Source: Tissierellia bacterium
GTDB lineage: Bacteria; Bacillota; Clostridia; Tissierellales; Tissierellaceae
NCBI GenBank assembly: GCA_012521625.1
Contig: JAAYLY010000052.1
Span: 1-32,356, forward strand
Length of the DNA: 32,356 bases
Direction of reading: 5' to 3'
Each line of letters begins with the position of its first letter. Positions within the stretch are counted from its first letter, which is position 1. The notes under the pieces are model-generated. The model was given only the letters and a program-made list of their open reading frames with translations, searched no databases and had not been told where the DNA came from. This document shows positions 1 to 7,314 of this stretch, piece by piece. The position numbers and the translations under genes are program-made.

Positions 1-33
1 TAAAACTTTGATATTTTGCCCTCAAATAACTAC

Positions 34-113
34 ACATTAATATTTAGCTGAAATCAAGGGCCCGCCTTAGCGGGGGCGTAGCCTTTACCCTTGATGAAGG
101 TAAATATTAATGT
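34..113. repeat. Nested inverted repeat at the left edge, possible mobile-element end
   Basis: A perfect 13-base outer inverted repeat (34-46 with 101-113) encloses a second perfect 8-bp stem (53-60 with 88-95). Inside that are a small GC-rich hairpin (61-65 with 70-74) and a 3-bp mini-hairpin (75-77 with 81-83). The folded strand would be cloverleaf-like. The GC-rich core stands out in very AT-rich DNA and lies about 75 bases beyond the stop of the truncated nuclease gene. It could be a miniature inverted-repeat element, an end of an IS200/IS605-type element, or a structured RNA or terminator. There is no U-run, which argues against a plain terminator. The family is not identified. Confidence 0.55.
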
Positions 114-186
114 AAAATCAGACAAGGCCAAAATAAAATACTATGATATTGAAAGTATTAGTGAGTTTTTGTCCAAAATTAAGGGG

Positions 187-1188
187 TCAATCCGCTCTTT
201 TAGAACTTTTAACAGTATTTTCTAATATGGTTTGCAAAGCATTATGTTCAATATACGCTATATTATTACTACTTAAAAACATATTAAATTCAACTAAGTC
301 GTTCCAAGTCTCTTTTGGTATTAAATGACTAAACTCAATATGTCTGAAAACATTAAAAAAATCGCATTTATCTGTAATTTGCTTAAATATCCTAATAGCG
401 TTTAATGGCGTTGAACTATAATCAAGATTTTCAATTATATAAGCAGGACTATGATGTTTTTTTATCATATGTGCAAAGATAAACTTATTAACCCAGTTCA
501 ATAAAATAGTCTTTGCATATGCATGATATTTATCATTTTCATCTGCCATATACTCTGATTTTATTTCATCCCACCATAAATCTAAATAGCTTCTCATTCT
601 AGCATTTGCAATAGATTTTTCCTTTAATTCACTTGCTACTAATGACTTATTTCTATTAATTATTGTTAACATTGCTGTATCCGATATTATTTCTCCTAAA
701 CCTGATGAGTGAAATATGCCCCTTTCAAAGAAAGTATTAATATCAAATAAAATGTTTTTAATAAGAGATAGCCACTCATTTTCATATGTTTCAACATCTT
801 CCCTTGTTTTAATGTAAGCAGTATCATCCCACATTTTTTTAATTTTAAAGTTATCATCATTATCTCTAAGGTAAAGAGCTCCATAAGAAAAGTTCCAGAT
901 AAAAAAACTATTCAACCCCAGTGTGTTTGCTTTTCTTTCAGCATCTTGTATTAACTCAATATCAGTTATTGGTACATCAGGCATCTTAATTTCCCACCCT
1001 TGTAAGATTCGCATCTGACTTTCATCACCATATAAAATTATATCCGGAAACATTCTTTTTACACCTGTATTAATAGTTGTCTCTCCCCCTGCTCTTTTAA
1101 TATTCCATGTCTTGTTGGACAAAAATAAATTGATATCTGATATTAATGAAATTACCCAACTTCTCTCATTTTTTGTAACTCTAACCAT
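187..1188 (-). CDS. PD-(D/E)XK restriction-type nuclease, probably C-terminally truncated
   Basis: The 333-residue protein carries a PD-(D/E)XK nuclease signature near its N-terminus: Pro48-Asp49, then Glu66-Ile-Lys68, preceded by Gly-Gly-Glu around residue 36. The rest is probably helical. Its last residues (LQTILENTVKSSKR) look like the linker that in type IIG or related restriction-methylases precedes a GQ(Y/F)TTP-type methylase domain; this is recalled family knowledge, not a search. Here the frame stops two codons later, and no continuation is visible in any frame before position 1, so the protein seems to have lost its C-terminal half. The ATG overlaps the stop of the upstream methyltransferase by one base (TAATG), so the two are translationally coupled. 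Expected role is DNA cleavage at unmethylated sites. A standalone 333-residue nuclease is the alternative. Confidence 0.6.
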   Translation of the reverse strand: MVRVTKNERSWVISLISDINLFLSNKTWNIKRAGGETTINTGVKRMFPDIILYGDESQMRILQGWEIKMPDVPITDIELIQDAERKANTLGLNSFFIWNFSYGALYLRDNDDNFKIKKMWDDTAYIKTREDVETYENEWLSLIKNILFDINTFFERGIFHSSGLGEIISDTAMLTIINRNKSLVASELKEKSIANARMRSYLDLWWDEIKSEYMADENDKYHAYAKTILLNWVNKFIFAHMIKKHHSPAYIIENLDYSSTPLNAIRIFKQITDKCDFFNVFRHIEFSHLIPKETWNDLVEFNMFLSSNNIAYIEHNALQTILENTVKSSKRAD

Positions 1189-2024
1189 TACTTATCATCC
1201 CCCAAAAATTCTTTAATTAGATTTACTACTTGTATGCTTTGTTTTTTATCGGTAGTTAGATTATCCCATGCCTCCTTTAACCTTTTTCTACAGATTTCAA
1301 TGTAATCAATATCTTTTTCCTTAAATAACTTAACATCTTCATTTTTTTCAATCCCAATAAAATTTCTTCCTTCTAATAATGCAGCAACAAGAAATGATCC
1401 ACTCCCACAAGTGTTATCTAAAATCAAATCACCAGGATTTGAGTATGTTCTAACTAGATACCTACCCAATTCAACAGGTTTTTGTGTAGGATGAAAAACT
1501 GGTCCCTCTGCTTCGGCAGTTTTAAAGTAAATAATATCAGTTGGATATCGTCCCCCATTACTTTTTACATGTACTGGCTTAAAATCTCCATAGCTTCCAC
1601 TTAATTGGTCTTTTCTAATTCCTTTATCGTATGGCTCTCCAACAGTCATCTGTGGATTATATGTTGGTTGTTTTTTATAAAATACACATATTTCCTCATA
1701 TTTCCTAAGTGGCTGTTTTTTTGCATTAAGAAAATTAGTTGACTTAGATTTCTCCCAAATTATTTTATATTTAAACATACTTGGATTGCTTAACATCAAT
1801 TTAGCTGTGAACAATCCACTCGATGTCAATACAATAGCTCCATTTGGCTTAATTATTCTTTTGTATTCTTTCCATAATAAATCTAAAGGAATAACACTAT
1901 CCCATTTATTTTGAGTATGTCCATAAGGTAAATCACACAGTATCATATCTATAGAATGATTTTTAATATCTTTCATAACCTCCAAACAATCGCCTTCTAT
2001 TACATTGTTAAGCATATTTTTCAA
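1188..2024 (-). CDS. Site-specific DNA methyltransferase, beta class (N4-cytosine or N6-adenine)
   Basis: This S-adenosylmethionine-dependent DNA methyltransferase is the modification partner of the downstream nuclease. The catalytic motif IV, DLPYG, is at residues 31-35, a FHPTQKP motif at about 177-183, and the SAM-binding motif LDNTCGSGSF at 202-211. That order (IV, target recognition, X, I) is the beta class of the N6_N4_Mtase family. DLPYG instead of DPPY is common in these enzymes. The start is a TTG at 2024, preceded by TGGAGG at 2035-2040 with ten bases between; the in-frame ATG at 2015 is too far from that site. Length (278 residues) is normal and the gene looks intact. Sequence specificity cannot be read from the protein. 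Confidence 0.88.
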   Translation of the reverse strand: MKNMLNNVIEGDCLEVMKDIKNHSIDMILCDLPYGHTQNKWDSVIPLDLLWKEYKRIIKPNGAIVLTSSGLFTAKLMLSNPSMFKYKIIWEKSKSTNFLNAKKQPLRKYEEICVFYKKQPTYNPQMTVGEPYDKGIRKDQLSGSYGDFKPVHVKSNGGRYPTDIIYFKTAEAEGPVFHPTQKPVELGRYLVRTYSNPGDLILDNTCGSGSFLVAALLEGRNFIGIEKNEDVKLFKEKDIDYIEICRKRLKEAWDNLTTDKKQSIQVVNLIKEFLGDDK

Positions 2025-2039
2025 TATTTCTCATCCTCC

Positions 2040-2371
2040 ATTATTTCTGTATATTCCAAAATACTCTGAAATCATTGTTAAAGTTTTTTTATATCAATTA
2101 AATTTATATTTCTTTAAAAGAATCTTTCAACAAAAGCAAGTTTATTATTGTTAATATTATTAATTAAAACTGAAATCTCTTTTTCTATCCATCAATTATT
2201 TCATCTGAATAAAAGTTTATTGTATATGCTATTTATTGATTCTTTAAAAATATTTACAAATATATCATTGCTAGTATCAATCTTGCCTCTTTAGACTGAT
2301 AGTTGTTATCCTAACCTTCTAAGAAGAAGTAATGATAGCACTTTCATTCTATTATCTTCTTCAAACCTCAT
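2040..2371 (-). pseudogene. Frameshifted remnant of an unidentified small gene upstream of the methyltransferase
   Basis: This 373-base stretch between two genes has no intact frame but is not blank. A GGAGG at 2379-2383 lies seven bases before an ATG at 2369-2371. The frame gives 21 residues (MRFEEDNRMKVLSLLLLRRLG) and stops at 2306. Shifting frame by one base at that stop continues with about 17 plausible residues (YNYQSKEARLILAMIYL) before another stop. Further protein-like stretches occur in other frames nearer the methyltransferase. This fits a gene decaying by frameshifts and stops. The original function is not recognisable. The ribosome site plus 21-codon frame could instead be a leader peptide, which I consider less likely. 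Confidence 0.45.
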
Positions 2372-2397
2372 CCCACTTCCTCCATTATATATCAATA

Positions 2398-2628
2398 TTA
2401 GCTATTTTCTAGTATTTTTGTTAGCAGTCCTAATCTTTTAACTCCTAATTTTTGTCTCACAGTAGTTGTATAATCGCCTTCTTTATACAATAAATCCTTA
2501 TTTTTTTCAGCTACCTGTTTAAGATACTTTATAAACTCTTCCTCGTCTACCTCCATAGCCCAATATTTATCAATAATATTTTTCAATGAATTTGCTAAAT
2601 CTATCTGGTTTTTATAATAAGTAATCAC
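2398..2628 (-). CDS. Small conserved clostridial protein (resembles TIGR04540 family), function unknown
   Basis: A 76-residue soluble protein with no membrane segment or signal. The body is probably helical, with an acidic middle (VDEEEFIKYLKQV) and a basic C-terminal part containing RQKLGVKRLGLL. Length and the YW...(E/D)EEE...QKLG.KRL pattern resemble the uncharacterised TIGR04540 family of clostridial small proteins; this is from memory, not a search. The start is a GTG at 2628 with AGGAGG ten bases upstream, and a TATAAT at 2666-2671 is the likely -10 box. It heads the minus-strand run that leads into the gene remnant and the methyltransferase. A link to restriction is only positional. 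Confidence 0.6.
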   Translation of the reverse strand: MITYYKNQIDLANSLKNIIDKYWAMEVDEEEFIKYLKQVAEKNKDLLYKEGDYTTTVRQKLGVKRLGLLTKILENS

Positions 2629-2809
2629 AAGAAAGATACCTCCTGATACTATATTTTTTATCTATATTATACTATTTTTTATAATTTTTCACCATATTTT
2701 ATATAAAATTAATATAATATTTATATTTAATATAATATATATTACTGTTGTAACTATATAAAATTAATATATAACTTATATAATTAACAAGCACATGCTT
2801 ATACAAAAT

Positions 2810-2840
2810 TGGCGACCGAGATGGTCGCCAGTCTTATTTT
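2810..2840 (+). terminator. Hairpin followed by T-rich tract, plus-strand orientation
   Basis: A perfect 8-bp stem (2810-2817 with 2823-2830), loop GAGAT, is followed by GTCTTATTTTTATT. It is built like an intrinsic terminator reading on the plus strand, but no plus-strand gene precedes it in this window. It may be an orphan from a lost gene or part of the mobile boundary. Confidence 0.5.
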
Positions 2841-2944
2841 TATTGCGAAAACAAATACTATTAAAGTTCCGGCTTTAATAAACTTTACTATTAAGTTATA
2901 AAATTTTCTTTTAATTTTTGCTTTAATATATTGCTTATTAAAAA

Positions 2945-2971
2945 TAAAAATCCCGCTTCATTCAAAGCGGG
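2945..2971 (-). terminator. Intrinsic terminator of the rlmD-type gene
   Basis: A perfect 7-bp GC-rich stem (2952-2958 with 2965-2971) has a 6-base loop. On the minus strand it is followed by ATTTTTATTTTT. It lies about 160 bases past the methyltransferase stop and ends that transcript before the accessory region. Confidence 0.8.
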
Positions 2972-3130
2972 TTATGTATCTATATCAACTTTCTTGTATC
3001 TACTTACACTATATCCTTATAGCTATTCCTATCTCCAGCTCAGAAATAGGCTTTTTATTTCGAAAATCAGGTCCGTTATTAACAAACTGAAAACCGTCGG
3101 AAGCCTTGTAAAATCGAGCTATCTCAAAGA

Positions 3131-4480
3131 TTATACTTTTTGTATCTCTACCACGCACTCCACATGCACCGTATGAGGAAACATATCCACCGGCTGCACT
3201 TCTACTACCCTATATCCCTTTTCCACCAAATACTTCACATCCCTGGCCATGGTAGAAGGATTACAGGATACATAGACTACTCTTTCAGGCCCTAAATCCA
3301 CTATGGCTTCTAAGGCTTCCCTTTCGCAGCCCTTTCTCGGTGGATCTAGGACTAGCTTATTGGCTTTTATACCTTCCCTAGTCATCTTAGGAAAGACTTC
3401 TTCCGTCTTACCTACTATAAATTCCGCATTATGGATATCATTAAGCTCAGCATTTTTCCTGGCGTCCTCAATTGCCTCTTTAACTATTTCAATTCCATAT
3501 ACCCTTTTAGCCCTTTCTGCTACAAAGAGGGATATGGTTCCTATGCCGCAATAAAGGTCGTAGACTATATCATCTTTCTTAAGGTCTAAATATTCTATAG
3601 CCTTACTATATAACTTATCCGTTTGGGTCCTATTGACTTGGAAGAATGAATTTGGTGATATATTGAATTTATAATGGCCTATATAATCTATTAAAGTATC
3701 CTTACCGTATAGCTTTTTATACTGCCTACCATAGGTTACTGAAGAGTTGAGCTTATTGATATTTTCATAGAGACTGACTACATTTGCCCCCTTTAGCCTT
3801 TCGATTAGTTCCCTTATCCTAGGTATATTCTTATTTCCTGTCACCAGGATAACCATAATCTCATCATCCTTATTTATCCTTAACCCAATATGCCTTAAAA
3901 AGCCCTTCCTACTCCTTCTGTTATAGGGCCTTATATTAAAGTCCTCCATCCACTGTCTAATTATCTGGATAACCCTATTGCCAATATCTGGTATTAGGAT
4001 GGTCTTTTCCATATCTATGATTTCGTTACTATTTGCCTTGTAAAAGCCTATAACAATCTTACCATCCTTCTCCCCTACTGGTATTTGCACATGGTTTCTG
4101 TATTTATAAGGAAAATCCATCCCTAGGGTATCTTTAATTTCCACCTGCCTGATGCCTGCTATCTTCTCCAGATCCTTCCTTACCTTTTCCTTCTTCCACT
4201 CCAGCTGTTTTTCATAGGCATATTGGATAAGGGGAATACCCCCCTTACTTTCCGTCAATTCAAAGTCTAAATCCACCCTATCCTTAGAAGGTTGGATGAT
4301 CTCTGTAACAGTTCCATTTCCATAGTTCTTCTTAAGCTTATCTATCCTGAATTTTACCCTATCTCCAACCAGGCCTTCACTGGTAAAGAAGGTGAAATTA
4401 TCTATCTTAATTACTCCATTTCCTTCGTGGGTAAAGTCTATTACTTCTCCTGTTAGAATATCTCCTAATTTAAAATCCAT
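3131..4480 (-). CDS. rlmD: 23S rRNA (uracil-5-)-methyltransferase, RlmD/RumA (TrmA) family
   Basis: Transfers a methyl group from SAM to C5 of specific uridines in 23S rRNA. An N-terminal TRAM RNA-binding domain (about residues 5-60) leads into the catalytic domain with SAM motif DLYCGIGTISLF (308-319), LDPPRKGCE (378-386) and the catalytic cysteine Cys406 in SCNPST. The C-terminus MFPHTVHVECV is family-typical. Length (449) is normal. The [4Fe-4S] cysteines usual in RumA near residues 70-85 are absent: the region reads LDFELTESKGGIPL, with no cysteine. GGAGG precedes the ATG at good spacing. Whether it modifies one or two uridines (RlmD versus RlmCD) cannot be decided here. The gene's 3' end borders the accessory DNA; rumA 3' ends are known landing sites of integrative elements in streptococci. 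Confidence 0.93.
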   Translation of the reverse strand: MDFKLGDILTGEVIDFTHEGNGVIKIDNFTFFTSEGLVGDRVKFRIDKLKKNYGNGTVTEIIQPSKDRVDLDFELTESKGGIPLIQYAYEKQLEWKKEKVRKDLEKIAGIRQVEIKDTLGMDFPYKYRNHVQIPVGEKDGKIVIGFYKANSNEIIDMEKTILIPDIGNRVIQIIRQWMEDFNIRPYNRRSRKGFLRHIGLRINKDDEIMVILVTGNKNIPRIRELIERLKGANVVSLYENINKLNSSVTYGRQYKKLYGKDTLIDYIGHYKFNISPNSFFQVNRTQTDKLYSKAIEYLDLKKDDIVYDLYCGIGTISLFVAERAKRVYGIEIVKEAIEDARKNAELNDIHNAEFIVGKTEEVFPKMTREGIKANKLVLDPPRKGCEREALEAIVDLGPERVVYVSCNPSTMARDVKYLVEKGYRVVEVQPVDMFPHTVHVECVVEIQKV

Positions 4481-4561
4481 AACTGCCTCCTAATTAAACT
4501 CTTTCCTCTATATTACCACATGGGCGAAAAATATTTACCCGGATTTTTTATTTAAGTCTTA

Positions 4562-4954
4562 TTATCCTTCCATAACCCTTATGTAGAATTCCCTACTTCT
4601 AGGCCCATCGAATTCGCAGAAGTAAATTCCCTGCCAAGTACCAAGCATAAGTCTTCCATCCTTAATTATGACAGTACAGGAGGAACCCATAAGGGATGCC
4701 TTTATATGGGCATGGGAATTGCCTTCAAAGTGGAGGTAGTCACCCTCTACTGGAAATCTTTTGTTAAGGCTAGTGATAATATCCATTACCACATCCCTAT
4801 CGGCATTTTCATTTATTGTAACCCCGGCCGTTGTATGAGGTACAAAGACTACTACTATCCCATCCCTAACGCCGCTTTTATTAACAGCCTCCCTAACCTT
4901 ATGGCTTATATCGATAAACTCCTGCTCTTTTCTAGTCTGTATTTGATATCGCAT
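4562..4954 (-). CDS. YjbQ / UPF0047 family protein (secondary thiamine-phosphate synthase-like)
   Basis: A 130-residue YjbQ-family protein. Signature blocks are VPHTTAGVTINENAD, HFEGNSHAHIKASLMG and LGTWQGIYFCEFDGPR, which contain the conserved metal-type histidines and the phosphate-binding-like glycine-rich end. Family members show weak thiamine-phosphate synthase activity, but the physiological role is unsettled. I place the start at the ATG at 4954 because AAGGAGG lies eight bases upstream; a longer frame from 4981 would put that ribosome site inside the coding region. It is followed 81 bases later by the rRNA methyltransferase on the same strand and may be cotranscribed with it. It is divergent from the LysM gene. 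Confidence 0.87.
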   Translation of the reverse strand: MRYQIQTRKEQEFIDISHKVREAVNKSGVRDGIVVVFVPHTTAGVTINENADRDVVMDIITSLNKRFPVEGDYLHFEGNSHAHIKASLMGSSCTVIIKDGRLMLGTWQGIYFCEFDGPRSREFYIRVMEG

Positions 4955-5110
4955 ATGCTTGCCCTCCTTCTTCATATTCACGATTCCAGTCCTGTTACCC
5001 CTATATTATCACAGTTTTAAATTTATTAGACAGAATAAGAACAGATTTTTTTCTGCTGAATATAATATTCTAAGCGGATATTTCTATATTCTAAAAAGGA
5101 GGATTGGATA

Positions 5111-5860
5111 ATGGATATTCTACAACAATGTGGACCTGGTACTTTCTCATATGTTATCAGATCCGGTGACACTTACTTTAATCTAGCTAATAGGTTCAAC
5201 ACTACTGTGGATGCTATTATGAGAGCTAATCCAGGTGTAGATCCAGATAGATTATATATCGGTCAAGTTATTTGTATCCCTACAGCTGGAACACCAACTT
5301 GCCCGACTGGCTCACAGCCATATACAATCAGGTCAGGTGATACCCTATATAACCTAGCTAACAGATTCAACACCACTGTAGAAGCTATCCTAAGATTAAA
5401 TCCTGGTTTAGATCCAAATAACCTTCAAGTTGGTAGGGTCATCTGTATACCGACTGTAACACCTCCACCAACTCATCTATGTCCAACATTAAGGAATGGA
5501 AGTAGAGGGCCAGAGGTAGCCGAATTACAACGCTTACTAATTGCCCACGGCTTTAATCCAGGAGCTGTAGACGGTATCTTCGGTAACCAAACTGAAGCAG
5601 CAGTAAGGGCCTTCCAAAGAAGTAGAAACCTAGTGGTGGATGGAATTGTTGGTGTTCAAACCTGGACTGCACTGGGAGTAAATTGTGGAACTACACCAAG
5701 CTGCCCAGCTGGATCCCAAGCTTATACAATTAGATCAGGAGATACAATCTACAATCTAGCAATTAGGTTCAACACCACAGTAGAAGCTATCTTAAGACTA
5801 AATCCTGGAATAAATCCAGATAACCTACAAATAGGTCAAGTAATCTGTATCCCTAGATAA
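5111..5860 (+). CDS. Three-LysM protein with a peptidoglycan-binding domain
   Basis: A 249-residue protein made only of cell-wall binding modules: LysM1 at about 13-57, LysM2 at 70-114, a PG_binding_1 domain at 124-188 (LRNGSRGPEVAELQRLL...VDGIFG...AVRAFQ...VDGIVGVQTW) and LysM3 at 204-248. LysM2 and LysM3 are almost identical, pointing to recent internal duplication. Each LysM ends in a VIC(I)P block and the linkers carry CP motifs, giving regularly spaced cysteines. There is no signal peptide, membrane segment or catalytic domain. The likely role is binding of peptidoglycan or spore cortex; leaderless LysM proteins in spore formers are often coat or cortex proteins, which is inference here. 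AAAGGAGG sits eight bases before the ATG. It is one of two plus-strand genes in the window and ends in a shared terminator. Confidence 0.9.
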   Translation: MDILQQCGPGTFSYVIRSGDTYFNLANRFNTTVDAIMRANPGVDPDRLYIGQVICIPTAGTPTCPTGSQPYTIRSGDTLYNLANRFNTTVEAILRLNPGLDPNNLQVGRVICIPTVTPPPTHLCPTLRNGSRGPEVAELQRLLIAHGFNPGAVDGIFGNQTEAAVRAFQRSRNLVVDGIVGVQTWTALGVNCGTTPSCPAGSQAYTIRSGDTIYNLAIRFNTTVEAILRLNPGINPDNLQIGQVICIPR

Positions 5861-5862
5861 TA

Positions 5863-5895
5863 GAAAAAATCCTCTCTTTATGAGAGGATTTTTTC
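5863..5895. terminator. Bidirectional terminator between LysM gene and MATE gene
   Basis: A perfect 14-bp stem (5863-5876 with 5882-5895) with loop TTTAT and A/T tracts on both flanks can terminate both converging transcripts. The right arm touches the first base of the MATE stop codon (5895-5897), so the hairpin is immediately next to both genes' ends. Confidence 0.9.
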
Positions 5896-7241
5896 TATGT
5901 TAAATTCCTAATCCATTTCCTGGAAAATATCCTAGGGATTGAGGTGGCAAATTTTACAACTTCCTCTGCCGTTGCTAATAGATATACATAGTAGACAGGC
6001 AGCTTCAATAGCTTAACCCCTATAAAGGCCAGTGGTACCCCAACTAACCAGATAGAAGCCATCTCAAGGTAAAGGGAAAAGTTGGTATCTCCCCCACCCC
6101 TTAAGACTCCTACTATGACCACGGAATTATAGGTCCTAATGAAGAAGGTAAGCCCCATGACGATTAATAGGTTTTTAGCAATGAGATATAAGTTATCTTC
6201 AATGGTAAAGATCCTCAATGTTAAATCCGGAGTTAAGGCCATGATAACCCCCAATACTAGGCCTAAGATGGTGGATAAGAAGATAAATTTAATAGCATAA
6301 TCATAGGCCTCCTCCTCTTCGTTAGAGCCTATTCTGTTACCGATCATTACTGTACAAGCGTTGGCTAACCCCCTTATTAGTACGAAGAAGACATTCTGGA
6401 TATTGGTAGTAAGCTGAATAGCAGCCGTAGCCTCCTTTCCAATGCTGGCATAGGCTATAGAATACATTATCTGGCCTAAAGACCAAAAGCCTTCATTAAA
6501 GATTACAGGTAGGACAGTTTTAAAAAATTTAGTTATAAATTCCCTATTCCAATCCATTAGTTCATATAGGCTGGCAGCTAGGACTCCCTTAGTTCTATAG
6601 ACAGTATAAAGGATAAATATAAGTTCTCCTACCCTAGCTATTGTAGTAGCTATAGCTGCCCCCTTAACCCCTAGGGCTGGCAGGCCTAGCTTTCCGAAGA
6701 TTAGGATATAGTTGAAGAAGGTATTGGTTATAAAGGAAATAAGGGAAGAAATCATGGGTATATTTGGCCTACCTGTACTCCTTAAGGCCACATTATATGC
6801 GAAGCTGATTCCAGTTACTATATATGATAGGGATACTATTCTTAAGTAGTCAGCCCCTAGACTTACAACCTCAGCGTCCTGTATAAAGATCCTCATTAAA
6901 AGTTGAGGAAAGAAGAAAGCCCCTATTGTGAAGATTATACCTAGGCCTAAACTGCCGAATAAGGCTAAGCCTAATACCCTTCTTATATTTATAGTATCTT
7001 CCTTCCCCCAATACTGGGAGATAAAGATGGAAGAACCACTATTAATCCCAAAGGTAAGTAGGGCATAGAGGAAAAATACCTGATTGGCCAATCCTACCGC
7101 TGCTAGGCTGGCATTGCCCAGGCTAGTAATCATCATGGTATCCACCATATTTACCGATGTAGATATTAAATTTTGCAAGGCCATAGGTAGGGCTATGGCC
7201 ATCATGGATCTTAAAAACTTCTTATCAAGTAAAAAGTTCAT
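5895..7241 (-). CDS. MATE family multidrug/metabolite efflux transporter
   Basis: A polytopic inner-membrane antiporter that exports organic cations or metabolites using a Na+ or H+ gradient. The 448-residue protein has about twelve hydrophobic segments in two halves and the typical MATE opening (SMMAIALPMALQNLISTSVNMVDTMM, here residues about 12-37, ending in the V(D)(T/S)MM loop). GNRIGSNEEEEA in the second half matches the usual G...G(A)...A loop. The start is set to the ATG at 7241, with GGGAGG five bases upstream; a longer frame from 7340 would add 33 residues with no homology-like content and would read through the inverted repeat. The substrate is unknown. The gene sits just behind a 12-bp inverted repeat that probably regulates it. 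Confidence 0.9.
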   Translation of the reverse strand: MNFLLDKKFLRSMMAIALPMALQNLISTSVNMVDTMMITSLGNASLAAVGLANQVFFLYALLTFGINSGSSIFISQYWGKEDTINIRRVLGLALFGSLGLGIIFTIGAFFFPQLLMRIFIQDAEVVSLGADYLRIVSLSYIVTGISFAYNVALRSTGRPNIPMISSLISFITNTFFNYILIFGKLGLPALGVKGAAIATTIARVGELIFILYTVYRTKGVLAASLYELMDWNREFITKFFKTVLPVIFNEGFWSLGQIMYSIAYASIGKEATAAIQLTTNIQNVFFVLIRGLANACTVMIGNRIGSNEEEEAYDYAIKFIFLSTILGLVLGVIMALTPDLTLRIFTIEDNLYLIAKNLLIVMGLTFFIRTYNSVVIVGVLRGGGDTNFSLYLEMASIWLVGVPLAFIGVKLLKLPVYYVYLLATAEEVVKFATSIPRIFSRKWIRNLT

Positions 7242-7262
7242 CTCTTCCTCCCAAAAAATAAT

Positions 7263-7305
7263 AAACGTTCTAATGGCTATAGTATAATAGCATATTAGAA
7301 CGTTT
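7263..7305. promoter_or_regulatory. 12-bp perfect inverted repeat upstream of the MATE gene (operator or terminator/attenuator)
   Basis: Arms 7263-7274 and 7294-7305 are perfectly complementary, with a 19-base spacer holding TATACT-like sequence on the minus strand. It lies between the hydrolase stop (7315) and the MATE ribosome binding site (7247-7252). Read on the minus strand it ends in ATTATTTTTT, so it could terminate the hydrolase transcript; as duplex DNA it could be a repressor operator. Confidence 0.6.
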
Positions 7306-7314
7306 TTGTATAGA

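Larger units (their letters stand above)
2629..3130. other. AT-rich intergenic stretch between accessory island and rlmD
   Basis: These 500 bases hold no convincing gene. From the left they contain the promoter of the small protein, a run of nearly pure A/T (about 2650-2790), a plus-strand terminator-like hairpin at 2810-2830, and the minus-strand terminator of the rRNA methyltransferase at 2952-2971. The last 120 bases before the methyltransferase stop contain a protein-like open frame on the minus strand (see findings). A shorter plus-strand frame overlapping it starts without a ribosome binding site and is treated as spurious. Confidence 0.6.

Noticed and set aside
143..328. Plus-strand open frame of 61 codons at the left edge
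   Set aside because: It runs antisense into the nuclease gene, has no ribosome binding site, and its product is a low-complexity hydrophobic string.
2931..3176. Plus-strand open frame of 81 codons across the rlmD terminator and 3' end
   Set aside because: It begins inside the terminator hairpin flank with no ribosome site and ends antisense to rlmD. The opposite strand has the more protein-like frame.
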